The notes beneath the pieces are model-generated. The model was not told where the DNA came from. It ran no database searches and worked only from the letters and a program-made list of their open reading frames with translations. A stretch of 64,000 nt of DNA from Haemophilus sp. (GTDB lineage Bacteria > Pseudomonadota > Gammaproteobacteria > Enterobacterales > Pasteurellaceae). Below are positions 9,758 through 17,588 of the stretch, piece by piece. Location: the NCBI GenBank assembly GCA_019423025.1, contig JAHZCD010000003.1:124001-188000 (forward strand). Direction: 5' to 3'. The stretch's first letter is position 1, and the number at the start of each line of letters is the position of its first letter. A program made the position numbers and the translations under genes.

Positions 9758-9847
9758 TTATCTATATCCCTCTAAAATTGGGTTATTCAATGTTTCTTGT
9801 ATATAAACCAAAGGTTCACTACCACATTTTGCTATGATTCTTTGCTT
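9758..9847 (-). pseudogene. Tail of a lost gene (possible toxin C-terminus)
   Basis: A stop-bounded fragment of 29 codons with no start. It reads KQRIIAKCGSEPLVYIQE at its beginning and ends LNNPILEGYR, then stops shortly before the orphan gene at 9731. A neighbouring frame upstream is also open for a short distance, suggesting frameshift decay. No family is assigned; the toxin interpretation comes only from its position in front of a small orphan gene. Confidence 0.35.
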
Positions 9848-9926
9848 TTATTTTCACAACAGAGAATATCACATAAGTATTCGCTGAACCCACTCCAACA
9901 TTCGCATTTTTAATACTAATAGATAA

Positions 9927-10030
9927 AAACAAAAGGCATCAATCTGATGCCTTTTAAATTCATTAAATGAACAATTAACGTTCGCTCCAACGTTTTATCA
10001 ATTAGCGAATCACTTCTTTAGCTTACTTCA
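9927..10030 (-). pseudogene. Duplicated 3' end of ppa with its terminator
   Basis: On the minus strand this stretch reads AKEVIR-stop-LIKRWSER-stop, matching the true Ppa C-terminus (AKEVIRESIKRWNER) codon for codon but with a nonsense change. Beyond it lies the same GGCATCAATCTGATGCC hairpin that follows ppa at 13019-13038. It directly abuts the fghA stop codon. This is therefore a decayed partial duplication of the ppa end, about 3 kb from the parent copy. Confidence 0.85.
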
Positions 10031-10850
10031 AAAATGCCGCATGATAGGCAATATGTTCACCAATAAAACTGGCGATGAAGTAATAGCTATGATCGTAGCC
10101 TTTGTGGAAGCGCACATCGATCGGTTGATTTGCCGCACGACAGGTTTCGATAAAATCTTCGGTGCGTAATTGTGTTGGCAAAAACTCATCTTCTAAGCCC
10201 TGATCAATACGCATACCTTGCACTTTATAGCCTTGTTGAATGAGTGAGCTGGCATCATATTGCTGCCATTTTTCACGATCTTTCCCTAAATAAGCAGTAA
10301 AGGCTTTTTCTCCCCAAGGCACGAGGCTTGGCGATAAAATAGGCGAAAAAGCAGAAACACTTTGATAACGTTCTTGGTTTCGTAGTGCCAATACCAATGC
10401 ACCGTGCCCGCCCATTGAATGCCCCATAATGGAACGTTTGCCGTTGGTAGGGAAATTTGCTTCAATCAGACCTGGCAATTCATTCAAAATATAATCATAC
10501 ATTTGATAATTCGTCACCCAAGGCTGCTCGGTCGCATTAAGATAAAAGCCCGCACCTTGCCCTAAATCGTAAGCTGCATCGTTCGGCACTTGCTCTCCAC
10601 GAGGGCTAGTATCAGGCGCAACCACAATCACTTGATGTTCTGATGCATAACGTTGAAAGCCCGATTTGGTAATGAAATTTTGTTCCGTACACGTTAAGCC
10701 GGAAAGCCAATAAATCACACCAAGCGGTCGATTTTCCGGATTATTTGGCAAATAGGCGGCAAATTTCATTTCGCATTGAAGCGTTTGGGCATCATGTGCC
10801 CAAACTTGCTGCAAACCACCAAAAATTTGATGTTGTTCAATCAGTTTCAT
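10023..10850 (-). CDS. fghA: S-formylglutathione hydrolase
   Basis: Hydrolyses S-formylglutathione to formate and glutathione, the second step of glutathione-dependent formaldehyde detoxification. The 275-residue alpha/beta hydrolase has the nucleophile elbow GHSMGG with Ser145, and the probable acid Asp221 and His254 (GYDHSYYF). The esterase-D signature WLSGLTCTEQNF is near residues 48-60. It starts 8 bases after the stop of adhC, so the two form one operon read away from the divergent regulator. Length and motifs match FrmB/YeiG enzymes. Its 3' end abuts the duplicated ppa remnant. Confidence 0.95.
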   Translation of the reverse strand: MKLIEQHQIFGGLQQVWAHDAQTLQCEMKFAAYLPNNPENRPLGVIYWLSGLTCTEQNFITKSGFQRYASEHQVIVVAPDTSPRGEQVPNDAAYDLGQGAGFYLNATEQPWVTNYQMYDYILNELPGLIEANFPTNGKRSIMGHSMGGHGALVLALRNQERYQSVSAFSPILSPSLVPWGEKAFTAYLGKDREKWQQYDASSLIQQGYKVQGMRIDQGLEDEFLPTQLRTEDFIETCRAANQPIDVRFHKGYDHSYYFIASFIGEHIAYHAAFLK

Positions 10851-10858
10851 AGTGTACC

Positions 10859-11995
10859 TTAGTAATGAATAACCGTGCGGATCGATTTACCTTCGTGCAT
10901 TAACTCAAAGGCTTCATTGATTTGATCGAGTGTCATTGTGTGAGTCACAAACGGTTCTAACTGGATGTCACCTTTCATTGAATCTTCCACCATTTTCGGA
11001 AGTTCAGAGCGACCTTTCACACCACCAAATGCGCTGCCTTTCCAAACACGACCGGTTACCAACTGGAACGGACGCGTTGAAATTTCTTGTCCTGCACCCG
11101 CTACGCCGATGATAATGGATTGTCCCCAACCACGGTGTGCACTTTCTAATGCTTGACGCATTACGTTTACGTTGCCGATACATTCAAAAGTGTGATCAAT
11201 ACCCCATTTATTAATGTCTAACAACACATCTTTGATCGGTTTATCGTAATCGTTAGGGTTTAAACAATCCGTTGCACCAAACTGTTTTGCCAACTCGAAT
11301 TTTGAGGGATTGGTATCGATAGCAATAATACGACCTGCTTTAGCTTGACGTGCACCTTGCACCACAGCTAAACCAATCGCTCCCAAGCCAAACACCGCAA
11401 CAGAGTCACCTTCTTGCACTTTTGCTGTATTATGTACCGCACCAATACCTGTGGTAACGCCACAGCCAAGTAAACATACTTGTTCGTGGTTCGCTTCTGG
11501 GTTGATTTTCGCCAGTGACACTTCTGCAACAACAGAATATTCACTAAAGGTTGAACAGCCCATATAATGATAGATTGGCTGACCTTGATAAGAAAAACGC
11601 GTCGTGCCGTCCGGCATTAAACCTTTACCTTGTGTATCACGCACTGAGACGCATAAGTTGGTTTTACCTGAACGACAAAACTCACATTCTCCACATTCTG
11701 CGGTGTAAAGCGGAATGACGTGATCACCTGGTTTTACGCTTAACACCCCTTCACCTACAGCAACAACTACACCCGCACCTTCGTGTCCAAGTACCACTGG
11801 GAATACGCCTTCAGGATCGCTTCCTGATAACGTAAATGCATCAGTATGGCACACGCCCGTGTGAGTATTGCGGATTAACACTTCGCCTTTGCGAGGCATT
11901 TCTACGTCAATTTCCACAATTTGTAAGGGTTGATTTGGCGCGAATGCGACCGCTGCACGAGATTTGATGGTTGAGTTGATTTGTTTAATTTCCAT
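10859..11995 (-). CDS. adhC: S-(hydroxymethyl)glutathione dehydrogenase (class III alcohol dehydrogenase)
   Basis: Oxidises S-hydroxymethylglutathione with NAD+ and can also reduce S-nitrosoglutathione. In Haemophilus this enzyme is known for aldehyde and nitrosative defence. The 378-residue protein has the catalytic zinc region (NTHTGVCHTDAFTLSG, GHEGAGVV), the four-cysteine structural zinc site CGECEFCRSGKTNLC, and the GLGAIGLAVVQGA NAD-binding motif. The start at 11995 (MEIKQIN) has an AGAGGAAA ribosome site; the 15 extra upstream codons overlap the promoter and are excluded. It is first in the adhC-fghA operon and is driven by a MerR-type promoter. Confidence 0.96.
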   Translation of the reverse strand: MEIKQINSTIKSRAAVAFAPNQPLQIVEIDVEMPRKGEVLIRNTHTGVCHTDAFTLSGSDPEGVFPVVLGHEGAGVVVAVGEGVLSVKPGDHVIPLYTAECGECEFCRSGKTNLCVSVRDTQGKGLMPDGTTRFSYQGQPIYHYMGCSTFSEYSVVAEVSLAKINPEANHEQVCLLGCGVTTGIGAVHNTAKVQEGDSVAVFGLGAIGLAVVQGARQAKAGRIIAIDTNPSKFELAKQFGATDCLNPNDYDKPIKDVLLDINKWGIDHTFECIGNVNVMRQALESAHRGWGQSIIIGVAGAGQEISTRPFQLVTGRVWKGSAFGGVKGRSELPKMVEDSMKGDIQLEPFVTHTMTLDQINEAFELMHEGKSIRTVIHY

Positions 11996-12049
11996 TGTTT
12001 TTCCTCTTAATTCATTGACAAAGTGGCCTTGCCTAAGCAAGATAGCGAC

Positions 12050-12080
12050 AGTTTACACTTTAGAGCTCACTCTAAGGCAA
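12050..12080 (-). promoter_or_regulatory. adhC promoter with 19-bp spacer and NmlR/MerR dyad
   Basis: On the minus strand, TTGCCT (12075-12080) and TAAACT (12050-12055) are separated by exactly 19 bases, the stretched spacer typical of MerR-controlled promoters. The spacer region contains the dyad CTTAGAGT-GAG-CTCTAAAG. The regulator gene diverges from it, so this is very probably its operator. Confidence 0.85.
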
Positions 12081-12116
12081 GCGTTTTTTGTAACTTTTTA
12101 TTTGAAAGGAAGGAAA

Positions 12117-12524
12117 ATGACTTACACCACCGCTAAAGCTGCCGAAAAAATCGGTATCTCCGCCCACACCTTACGCTTTTACGACAAAGAGGGCTTATTG
12201 CCTAACGTTGGGCGCGATGAACACGGCAATCGCCGTTTTACAGATAACGACTTACAATGGTTGAGTTTATTACAATGCTTGAAAAATACAGGGATGAGCC
12301 TAAAAGACATCAAACGCTTCGCTGAATGCACCACCATTGGCGACGATACTATTGACGAACGCCTAGCACTATTTGAAAGCCAAACGGAAAATGTGAAGTG
12401 TCAAATTGCTGAATTAAAACGCTATTTAAACTTGCTAGAATACAAGTTAGCATTTTATCAAAAAGCCAAAGCATTAGGCTCGGTGGAAGCCGTGAATTTG
12501 CCGCAGATTCCTGAAACGATCTAA
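12117..12524 (+). CDS. nmlR: MerR-family regulator of adhC (NmlR/AdhR type)
   Basis: A 135-residue MerR-family activator. It opens with the winged-helix DNA-binding region (TTAKAAEKIGISAHTLRFYDKEGLL, of which the HTLRFYDKEGLL part is diagnostic) and continues into a C-terminal coiled coil. Cysteines at LQCLKNTG and FAECTTIG are candidates for the redox- or aldehyde-sensing residue known in the NmlR/AdhR group. The start at 12117 follows an AAGGAAGGAAA ribosome site; an upstream in-frame extension to 11964 runs into adhC and is rejected. It is divergent from adhC across the 19-bp-spacer promoter, as in other Haemophilus. Confidence 0.9.
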   Translation: MTYTTAKAAEKIGISAHTLRFYDKEGLLPNVGRDEHGNRRFTDNDLQWLSLLQCLKNTGMSLKDIKRFAECTTIGDDTIDERLALFESQTENVKCQIAELKRYLNLLEYKLAFYQKAKALGSVEAVNLPQIPETI

Positions 12525-12565
12525 GTTAGGGGCTTAGTCCAACTTTTTTGGGTGCAAGTCAAAAT

Positions 12566-12607
12566 TGACCGCACTTTATACCAATAAATAATGCAAAAAG
12601 TGCGGTT
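12566..12607. terminator. Inverted uptake-sequence pair after nmlR
   Basis: ACCGCACTTT and AAAAGTGCGGT arms about 19 bases apart follow the regulator gene. The loop is long, so terminator strength is uncertain. The remaining bases to 12680 hold nothing else recognisable. Confidence 0.5.
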
Positions 12608-12680
12608 AAGTTCTCTGGTGTTTTTGTTTAAAAGTTTAAGATCTAGCGTAAACAATTAATTATTTACACACATTATCTTG

Positions 12681-12911
12681 TTACTTGAAACTCCTTCTAC
12701 CATAAAAAAAAATAAAGTAACCACTTGATACAAATAATGTCATTTTTATTAAAAATGAGAGGTTCTTTATACCAAAATCAATCAACTCTAGCTCAAAAAT
12801 AGATATTGAATTATCAATATTATAAAGCAATCTACCAACTATTAACGATAATAATGAAAAAGAGACTCCAATAAAAATAGAAAATAGAATATCTAGTATT
12901 AACCTTTTCAT
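12681..12911 (-). CDS. Small orphan membrane protein, possibly an immunity protein
   Basis: A 76-residue, AT-rich protein with two predicted membrane segments (about residues 7-30 and 50-70) and a basic tail GRRSFK. No family is recognised. A GAGGA ribosome site lies 8 bases before the start. Its ATG overlaps, as TAATG, the stop of a 17-codon fragment ending CNEYQRGSK, which looks like the tail of a deleted upstream gene. Like the orphan at 9258-9731, it lies just downstream of a ppa 3' end. Membrane immunity proteins against pore-forming or contact-dependent toxins can look like this, but that role is an inference. Confidence 0.55.
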   Translation of the reverse strand: MKRLILDILFSIFIGVSFSLLSLIVGRLLYNIDNSISIFELELIDFGIKNLSFLIKMTLFVSSGYFIFFYGRRSFK

Positions 12912-12964
12912 TACTTACTTCCTCTTTGATACTCATTACAAGTACGATTAAAAACATTCTGATT
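12911..12964 (-). pseudogene. 17-codon tail of a lost gene before the small membrane protein
   Basis: Open from a TAG, this fragment reads NQNVFNRTCNEYQRGSK and stops at a TAA that overlaps the next ATG by one base. That coupling is common between toxin and immunity genes. It is too short for a family assignment. Confidence 0.3.
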
Positions 12965-13018
12965 CTAGGAGTGTATGCAGCTCATTTTAATAATACTTTA
13001 TATTCATCTATAAAAACA

Positions 13019-13038
13019 AAAGGCATCAATCTGATGCC
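13019..13038 (-). terminator. ppa terminator hairpin
   Basis: AAAAGGCATCAATCTGATGCCTTTT forms a stem (GGCATC/GATGCC) with A and T flanks directly after ppa. An identical copy is found at 9932-9951. Confidence 0.75.
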
Positions 13039-13062
13039 TTTTCAATTCATTAAAATGAAAAA

Positions 13063-13593
13063 TTAACGCTCATTCCAACGTTTGATTGATTCACGAATCA
13101 CTTCTTTCGCTTCTTCTACATCGCCCCAGTGAGTCACTTTTGTTGAACCTGGTTTTTTCAATGCTTTGTAGTTATTGAAGTGGAATTCAATTTGTTTGAT
13201 TAATTGCGCTGGTACATCTGCAAGGCTGTTGTATGCATTGCCGGTATCGCGATCATCTGCTGGCACACAAACGATTTTATCGTCCACTTCGCCATCATCA
13301 ACGAATTTCATCACACCGATAACTTTTGCTTCAAGGAATACACCTGTCGCAAGTGGTTGGCGAGTTAATAATAAAACATCTAACTCATCACCATCTTCGT
13401 CTAAAGTTTGTGGAATGAAACCATAGTTAGTTGGTTTTGCGAAGATCGCTGGCTCAACACGGTCTAATTGGAACGCTGCAACTTTACGGTTCCATTCGAT
13501 TTTGTGGCAGCTCCCTTCTGGAATTTCATTTACCACATTGATAATGCCAGCATCTACATCGCCTGGCGTTAAAATTTGATTAAAATCAGCCAT
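13063..13593 (-). CDS. ppa: Inorganic pyrophosphatase, family I
   Basis: Hydrolyses pyrophosphate to phosphate in the cytosol, pulling biosynthetic reactions forward. The 176-residue length matches E. coli and H. influenzae enzymes. Signatures are EIPEGSCHKIEWNRK near residue 24, the YGFIPQT strand, and the metal-binding EDGDELDVLLL motif with its spaced aspartates, followed by the second acidic cluster MKFVDDGEVDDKIVCV. It is monocistronic with a hairpin terminator. A decayed copy of its last 15 codons plus the terminator lies near 9.9-10.0 kb. Confidence 0.97.
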   Translation of the reverse strand: MADFNQILTPGDVDAGIINVVNEIPEGSCHKIEWNRKVAAFQLDRVEPAIFAKPTNYGFIPQTLDEDGDELDVLLLTRQPLATGVFLEAKVIGVMKFVDDGEVDDKIVCVPADDRDTGNAYNSLADVPAQLIKQIEFHFNNYKALKKPGSTKVTHWGDVEEAKEVIRESIKRWNER

Positions 13594-13720
13594 TGTTTTT
13601 CCTTTTTTTGATTACGTTAAAAACGTTCAGAGTATAGCAGTTTTTAGCCGATAAAAAAATATGCGAAAAACATCCTCAAAACTGACCGCACTTTCCCGCA
13701 GCCTGACAAAAAAAACGGTT

Positions 13721-13736
13721 GCGCAAACGTTTACTT
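13721..13736 (+). promoter_or_regulatory. PurR-type operator of the purine permease
   Basis: GCGCAAACGTTTACTT closely matches the PurR box ACGCAAACGTTTGCGT. It overlaps the likely -35 (TTTACT) of a promoter whose -10 is TATAAAAT near 13750-13757, fitting repression when purines are plentiful. Confidence 0.8.
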
Positions 13737-13794
13737 TAAAATAATTTGCTATAAAATAGCACGTCTTTTTTTGATTATTAACCTAGGGGACTTT

Positions 13795-15111
13795 ATGTCA
13801 AGTTTAGAAAAAACTTTTGAACTCAGTAAACGCGGTTCAACAGTTCGTCAAGAAATCATTGCGGGTTTAACCACCTTCTTAGCCATGGTGTATTCTGTGA
13901 TTGTTGTGCCCAAAATGCTTGGTGATGCAGGCTTTCCAGCTGAATCAGTGTTTATCGCAACCTGTTTAGTCGCGGGGCTTGGTTCGATTTTAATCGGCTT
14001 TTGGGCAAATGCGCCAATGGCGATCGGTTGTGCCATTTCATTAACTGCCTTCACCGCATTTAGCTTAGTCATTGGTCAACATGTTTCTATTCCTGTGGCA
14101 TTAGGTGCTGTATTCCTTATGGGTTTGGTATTCACCTTAATCTCTGCGACAGGTATTCGCTCTTGGATCTTACGTAACCTGCCATCAAGCATCGCGCATG
14201 GTGCAGGGATCGGGATCGGCTTATTCTTACTTTTAATCGCCGCAAACGGCGTAGGCTTAGTGGTCGGCAACCAAGCGGGTTTACCAGTTAAATTAGGTGA
14301 TTTCACCTCGTTCCCAGTAATGATGTCTTTAATTGGCCTTGCATTTATTATCGGCTTAGAAAAAATGAAAGTGAAAGGCGGGATTTTATGGGTCATCATC
14401 GCAATTACTATCGTAGGTTTAATCTTCGATCCAAACGTAACATTCAATGGCCAAATCTTCAAAATGCCAACCTTTGGTGAAAACTCACTTTTCTTACAAT
14501 TAGATTTACAAGGTGCATTACAACCAGCCATTTTACCCATTGTCTTTGCTTTAGTGATGACTGCTGTATTTGATGCAACAGGTACTATTCGTGCCGTTGC
14601 AGGTCAAGCGGACTTATTAGATAAAGACGGACAAATCATCAACGGTGGCAAAGCCTTAACCTCTGACTCTGTAAGTAGCTTATTCTCAGGTTTATTCGGT
14701 ACTGCGCCAGCCGCTGTTTATATTGAATCAGCAGCAGGGACAGCCGCAGGCGGTAAAACGGGTATCACCGCTATCGTGGTCGGCGTATTATTCTTATTAA
14801 TGTTATTTTTCCAACCACTTGCCTTCTTAGTGCCAGGTTATGCAACTGCACCGGCGTTAATGTATGTGGGCTTATTAATGCTAAGCAATGTGAGCAAATT
14901 AGACTTCGATGATTTCGTGGGCGCAATGAGCGGCTTAGTTTGTGCGGTATTCATCGTGCTAACCGCAAACATCGTAACCGGTATCATGCTTGGCTTTGCG
15001 GCATTAGTGATTGGTCGTATCGTGAGTGGCGATGTGAAAAAACTCAACATCGGCACAATTATCATCGCTGTTGTGCTTGTCGCATTCTATGCTGGCGGCT
15101 GGGCGATTTAA
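13795..15111 (+). CDS. NCS2-family adenine/guanine/hypoxanthine permease
   Basis: A 438-residue inner-membrane proton symporter for purine bases of the NCS2/AzgA-like group. About 13-14 hydrophobic segments are visible. The N-terminal KRGSTVRQEIIAGLTTFLAM stretch and the SLFSGLFGTAPAAVYIESAA motif (around residue 300) are diagnostic; the latter holds the substrate-site residues of AdeP/PurP-type permeases. The ATG at 13795 has an AGGGGA ribosome site, while an upstream TTG extension is unlikely. A PurR box in the promoter supports a purine substrate. Exact base specificity cannot be read from the sequence. Confidence 0.9.
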   Translation: MSSLEKTFELSKRGSTVRQEIIAGLTTFLAMVYSVIVVPKMLGDAGFPAESVFIATCLVAGLGSILIGFWANAPMAIGCAISLTAFTAFSLVIGQHVSIPVALGAVFLMGLVFTLISATGIRSWILRNLPSSIAHGAGIGIGLFLLLIAANGVGLVVGNQAGLPVKLGDFTSFPVMMSLIGLAFIIGLEKMKVKGGILWVIIAITIVGLIFDPNVTFNGQIFKMPTFGENSLFLQLDLQGALQPAILPIVFALVMTAVFDATGTIRAVAGQADLLDKDGQIINGGKALTSDSVSSLFSGLFGTAPAAVYIESAAGTAAGGKTGITAIVVGVLFLLMLFFQPLAFLVPGYATAPALMYVGLLMLSNVSKLDFDDFVGAMSGLVCAVFIVLTANIVTGIMLGFAALVIGRIVSGDVKKLNIGTIIIAVVLVAFYAGGWAI

Positions 15112-15128
15112 TTAAATACAATCTTGAT

Positions 15129-15157
15129 AAGGCGAACAAATAGTTCGCCTTTTTTAT
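15129..15157 (+). terminator. Terminator of the purine permease
   Basis: AAGGCGAAC and GTTCGCCTT arms with a 5-base loop followed by a run of T residues. Confidence 0.9.
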
Positions 15158-15244
15158 TTCTCGCCTCAAAAAACAATCGAAAAACCAACCGCACTTTTAC
15201 TTTACAAATCCCTAAATCCGCCTAAAATACAGGCCTTTAATACG

Positions 15245-15261
15245 GCTTGCCAAAAGCAAGC
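15245..15261 (+). other. Leader hairpin upstream of trhP
   Basis: A perfect 6-bp stem, GCTTGC-CAAAA-GCAAGC, lies about 30 bases before the trhP start and downstream of a plausible -10 (TAAAAT near 15223). It would be in the 5' leader of the mRNA. A regulatory role is possible but unproven. Confidence 0.45.
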
Positions 15262-15291
15262 TACTGACCTGAAATCAGACAAGAGAATATT

Positions 15292-16671
15292 ATGACAACC
15301 CCATTTAAACCTGAATTACTCTCCCCAGCGGGCTCCCTTAAAAACATGCGCTACGCCTTCGCGTATGGCGCGGATGCCGTTTATGCAGGCCAACCACGTT
15401 ACAGCTTACGTGTACGTAACAATGAATTTAATCACGCCAATTTAAAAATCGGGATCGATGAAGCCCATGCGCTTGGCAAAAAATTCTATGTGGTCGTAAA
15501 CATTGCACCGCACAACTCCAAACTCAAAACCTTTATTAAAGATTTACAACCAGTGATCGACATGGGTCCTGATGCCTTAATTATGTCTGACCCAGGCTTA
15601 ATCATGTTGGTGCGCGAAAACTTCCCGGATATTGATATTCATCTTTCTGTACAAGCGAATGCGGTAAACTGGGCAACGGTAAAATTCTGGAAACAAATGG
15701 GGTTAACTCGTGTGATTTTATCGCGCGAATTGTCCATTGAAGAGATCGCTGAAATTCGCCAACACGTGCCCGATATCGAACTCGAAATTTTCGTACATGG
15801 TGCGTTGTGCATGGCGTATTCCGGTCGTTGCTTACTTTCTGGCTATATCAACAAACGCGACCCAAACCAAGGTACTTGCACGAATGCTTGCCGTTGGGAA
15901 TACAAAATGGAAGAAGGCACTACGGATGAAGTGGGCAACATCGTGCCAAAAATCGACCCTGCTCAACAAATCGAAGTGAAGAATGTCGCGCCAACTTTAG
16001 GCGAAGGTGCGGTAACGGATAAAGTTTTCCTTTATACCGAATCACAAAAGCCAGATGAGCAAATGACCGCTTTTGAAGATGAGCACGGCACCTACTTTAT
16101 GAACTCAAAAGATCTGCGTGCAGTACAACACGTGGAAAAATTGACCGCACTTGGTGTGCATTCTCTAAAAATCGAAGGCCGTACTAAATCATTCTATTAC
16201 TGTGCAAGAACCGCACAAGTTTACCGCAAAGCCATTGATGATGCGGCTGCGGGCAAACCATTTGATGAAAGCTTAATGGATACGTTGGAATCCCTTGCTC
16301 ATCGTGGCTATACCGAAGGTTTCTTACGTCGCCATACTCACGATGAATACCAAAATTACGAATATGGCTACTCTATCTCTGAACGCCAACAATTTGTCGG
16401 TGAATTTACCGGTAAACGTAATGAACAAGGCATGGCTGAAGTAGCGGTGAAAAATAAATTCTTGCTTGGTGATGAAGTGGAAATGATGACGCCACAAGGC
16501 AACATCGTCTTTAAGATTGAAAAAATACTCAATCGCAAAAACGAAAATGTGGAAGCCGCACTCGGCGATGGTCACTTTGTCTTTTTAGATGTACCACAAG
16601 ACGTCCAACTTGATTATGCTTTGTTAATGCGTAACTTGGTCAACACCAACACACGCAATCCACACAATTAA
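15292..16671 (+). CDS. trhP: tRNA 5-hydroxyuridine modification protein, U32 peptidase-like
   Basis: A 459-residue member of the U32 family corresponding to E. coli TrhP (YegQ), which hydroxylates uridine-34 of certain tRNAs using prephenate-derived chemistry. Family features are ELLSPAGSLKNMRYAFAYGADAVYAG at the start (PAGSL and YGADAVY are diagnostic), the VHGALCMAYSGRCLLSGY motif with two cysteines, and the nearby GTCTNACRW pair, together a likely Fe-S site. The length matches TrhP rather than the shorter UbiU/UbiV. Its leader carries a perfect hairpin. It is monocistronic, followed by a candidate small RNA locus. Confidence 0.92.
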   Translation: MTTPFKPELLSPAGSLKNMRYAFAYGADAVYAGQPRYSLRVRNNEFNHANLKIGIDEAHALGKKFYVVVNIAPHNSKLKTFIKDLQPVIDMGPDALIMSDPGLIMLVRENFPDIDIHLSVQANAVNWATVKFWKQMGLTRVILSRELSIEEIAEIRQHVPDIELEIFVHGALCMAYSGRCLLSGYINKRDPNQGTCTNACRWEYKMEEGTTDEVGNIVPKIDPAQQIEVKNVAPTLGEGAVTDKVFLYTESQKPDEQMTAFEDEHGTYFMNSKDLRAVQHVEKLTALGVHSLKIEGRTKSFYYCARTAQVYRKAIDDAAAGKPFDESLMDTLESLAHRGYTEGFLRRHTHDEYQNYEYGYSISERQQFVGEFTGKRNEQGMAEVAVKNKFLLGDEVEMMTPQGNIVFKIEKILNRKNENVEAALGDGHFVFLDVPQDVQLDYALLMRNLVNTNTRNPHN

Positions 16672-16686
16672 TTTGTTAAAAAATTG

Positions 16687-16714
16687 TTGCATTTGTTAAA
16701 GAATGTACTATAAT
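16687..16714 (+). promoter_or_regulatory. Promoter of candidate small RNA
   Basis: TTGCAT (16687-16692), a 16-base spacer, and a perfect TATAAT (16709-16714) just after trhP. No open reading frame with a ribosome site follows before the terminator at 16771. Confidence 0.7.
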
Positions 16715-16720
16715 ACATCC

Positions 16721-16800
16721 CATACCTGATTTGTTAATTCAACAACTCATAGTATGACTCCAAATATTTTGCCCTTTCACCTTTTTGAAAGGGCTTTTTT
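16721..16800 (+). ncRNA. Candidate small RNA of about 80 nt
   Basis: The interval runs from a good sigma-70 promoter to a perfect Rho-independent terminator (GCCCTTTCA/TGAAAGGGC plus T residues at 16771-16800) and contains no plausible coding sequence. The U-rich tail and the unstructured AC-rich 5' part would suit an Hfq-dependent base-pairing RNA. I do not recognise it as a known family. The promoter and terminator are seen; the RNA itself is inferred. Confidence 0.5.
16771..16800 (+). terminator. Strong terminator of the candidate small RNA
   Basis: A 9-bp perfect stem, GCCCTTTCA with TGAAAGGGC, a 6-base loop and a run of six T residues. Confidence 0.9.
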
Positions 16801-16897
16801 ATATCCTAAAAAAAGCCCCTCCAAATCATATAAAACACTCCATTTTAAAATCAATTAACCTCATATTATTTATGAAAAAATATATAAAGAATCATTC

Positions 16898-16927
16898 TTG
16901 ACATTAAAATGAGATTAGAAGTAAATT
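16898..16927 (+). promoter_or_regulatory. Probable promoter of the cas remnant locus
   Basis: A perfect TTGACA (16898-16903) is followed after 18 bases by TAAATT (16922-16927), about 45 bases before the cas3 start. The rest of 16801-16970 is AT-rich with nothing else recognised. Confidence 0.45.
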
Positions 16928-16970
16928 AAGCGAAGTAATTAAAGTAATCATAAATATAAGGGATTATATT

Positions 16971-17588
16971 ATGTTTGCAAAACTTTCCTACTACGCTCAT
17001 TCCGCGCAAAATAAACTCGGTAATCTCTTGCCTTACGAACATTGGCAAACTTTGCAAAGCCATTCGGTCAATGTTGGTGAAATGGCGGCGGAGTTTGCTC
17101 AGGTATTTGGTGCGCAGGAAATTGCCTACCTGACGGGACAGCTTCATGACTTAGGGAAATATTCAGAAGCCTTTAACCATCGATTGCATGGTGGCTCATC
17201 AGTCGATCATGCTACCGCTGGTGCAAAAATTGCTGTCGAGCGTTGGGGAAATGCGATCGGCAAACTGATGGCATTTTGCATTGTGGGGAACCATACGGGG
17301 TTGGCTAATGGATGTGGTTAGGGCAATAACCGCAGTACTTTGAAACAGCGTCTAGCTTTACAATTTGGCGAAGATATTCCTGCCCTTGATAACCTGTGGC
17401 GACAAGAAATCAAGCTCCCTCAAAACCTGTCCGCACCGCCACTCAGAGCCGACACGCATCATCCTTTTTTCTCCTATGCCTTTTTCACACGAATGCTCTA
17501 TTCCTGCTTGGTGGATGCCGATTATCTTGATACCGAAGCCTTTTATTTAAACCTAGAAAACAACGCCGCCGAATTTCGCAAAGATTTT
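16971..17588 (+). pseudogene. cas3: cas3 remnant (type I-C), N-terminal HD nuclease part
   Basis: The first 116 codons encode a Cas3 HD domain with His31, His59-Asp60 (GQLHDLGKYS), His80 and His108 (IVGNHTGLANG) all present. An in-frame TAG at 17319 breaks it, yet the same frame continues into STLKQRLALQFGE and the Cas3 motif CLVDADYLDTE up to about 17588. There homology gives way to a Mor-type fragment. The DEXD/H helicase, roughly the last 500 residues of a normal Cas3, is absent. In a working system Cas3 would shred Cascade-bound DNA; this copy cannot. The HD fragment alone could in principle still be translated. Confidence 0.88.

Noticed and set aside
11964..12116. Longer start for the MerR-family regulator
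   Set aside because: The extension runs through the operator and into adhC; the ATG at 12117 has a good ribosome site and the canonical MerR N-terminus.
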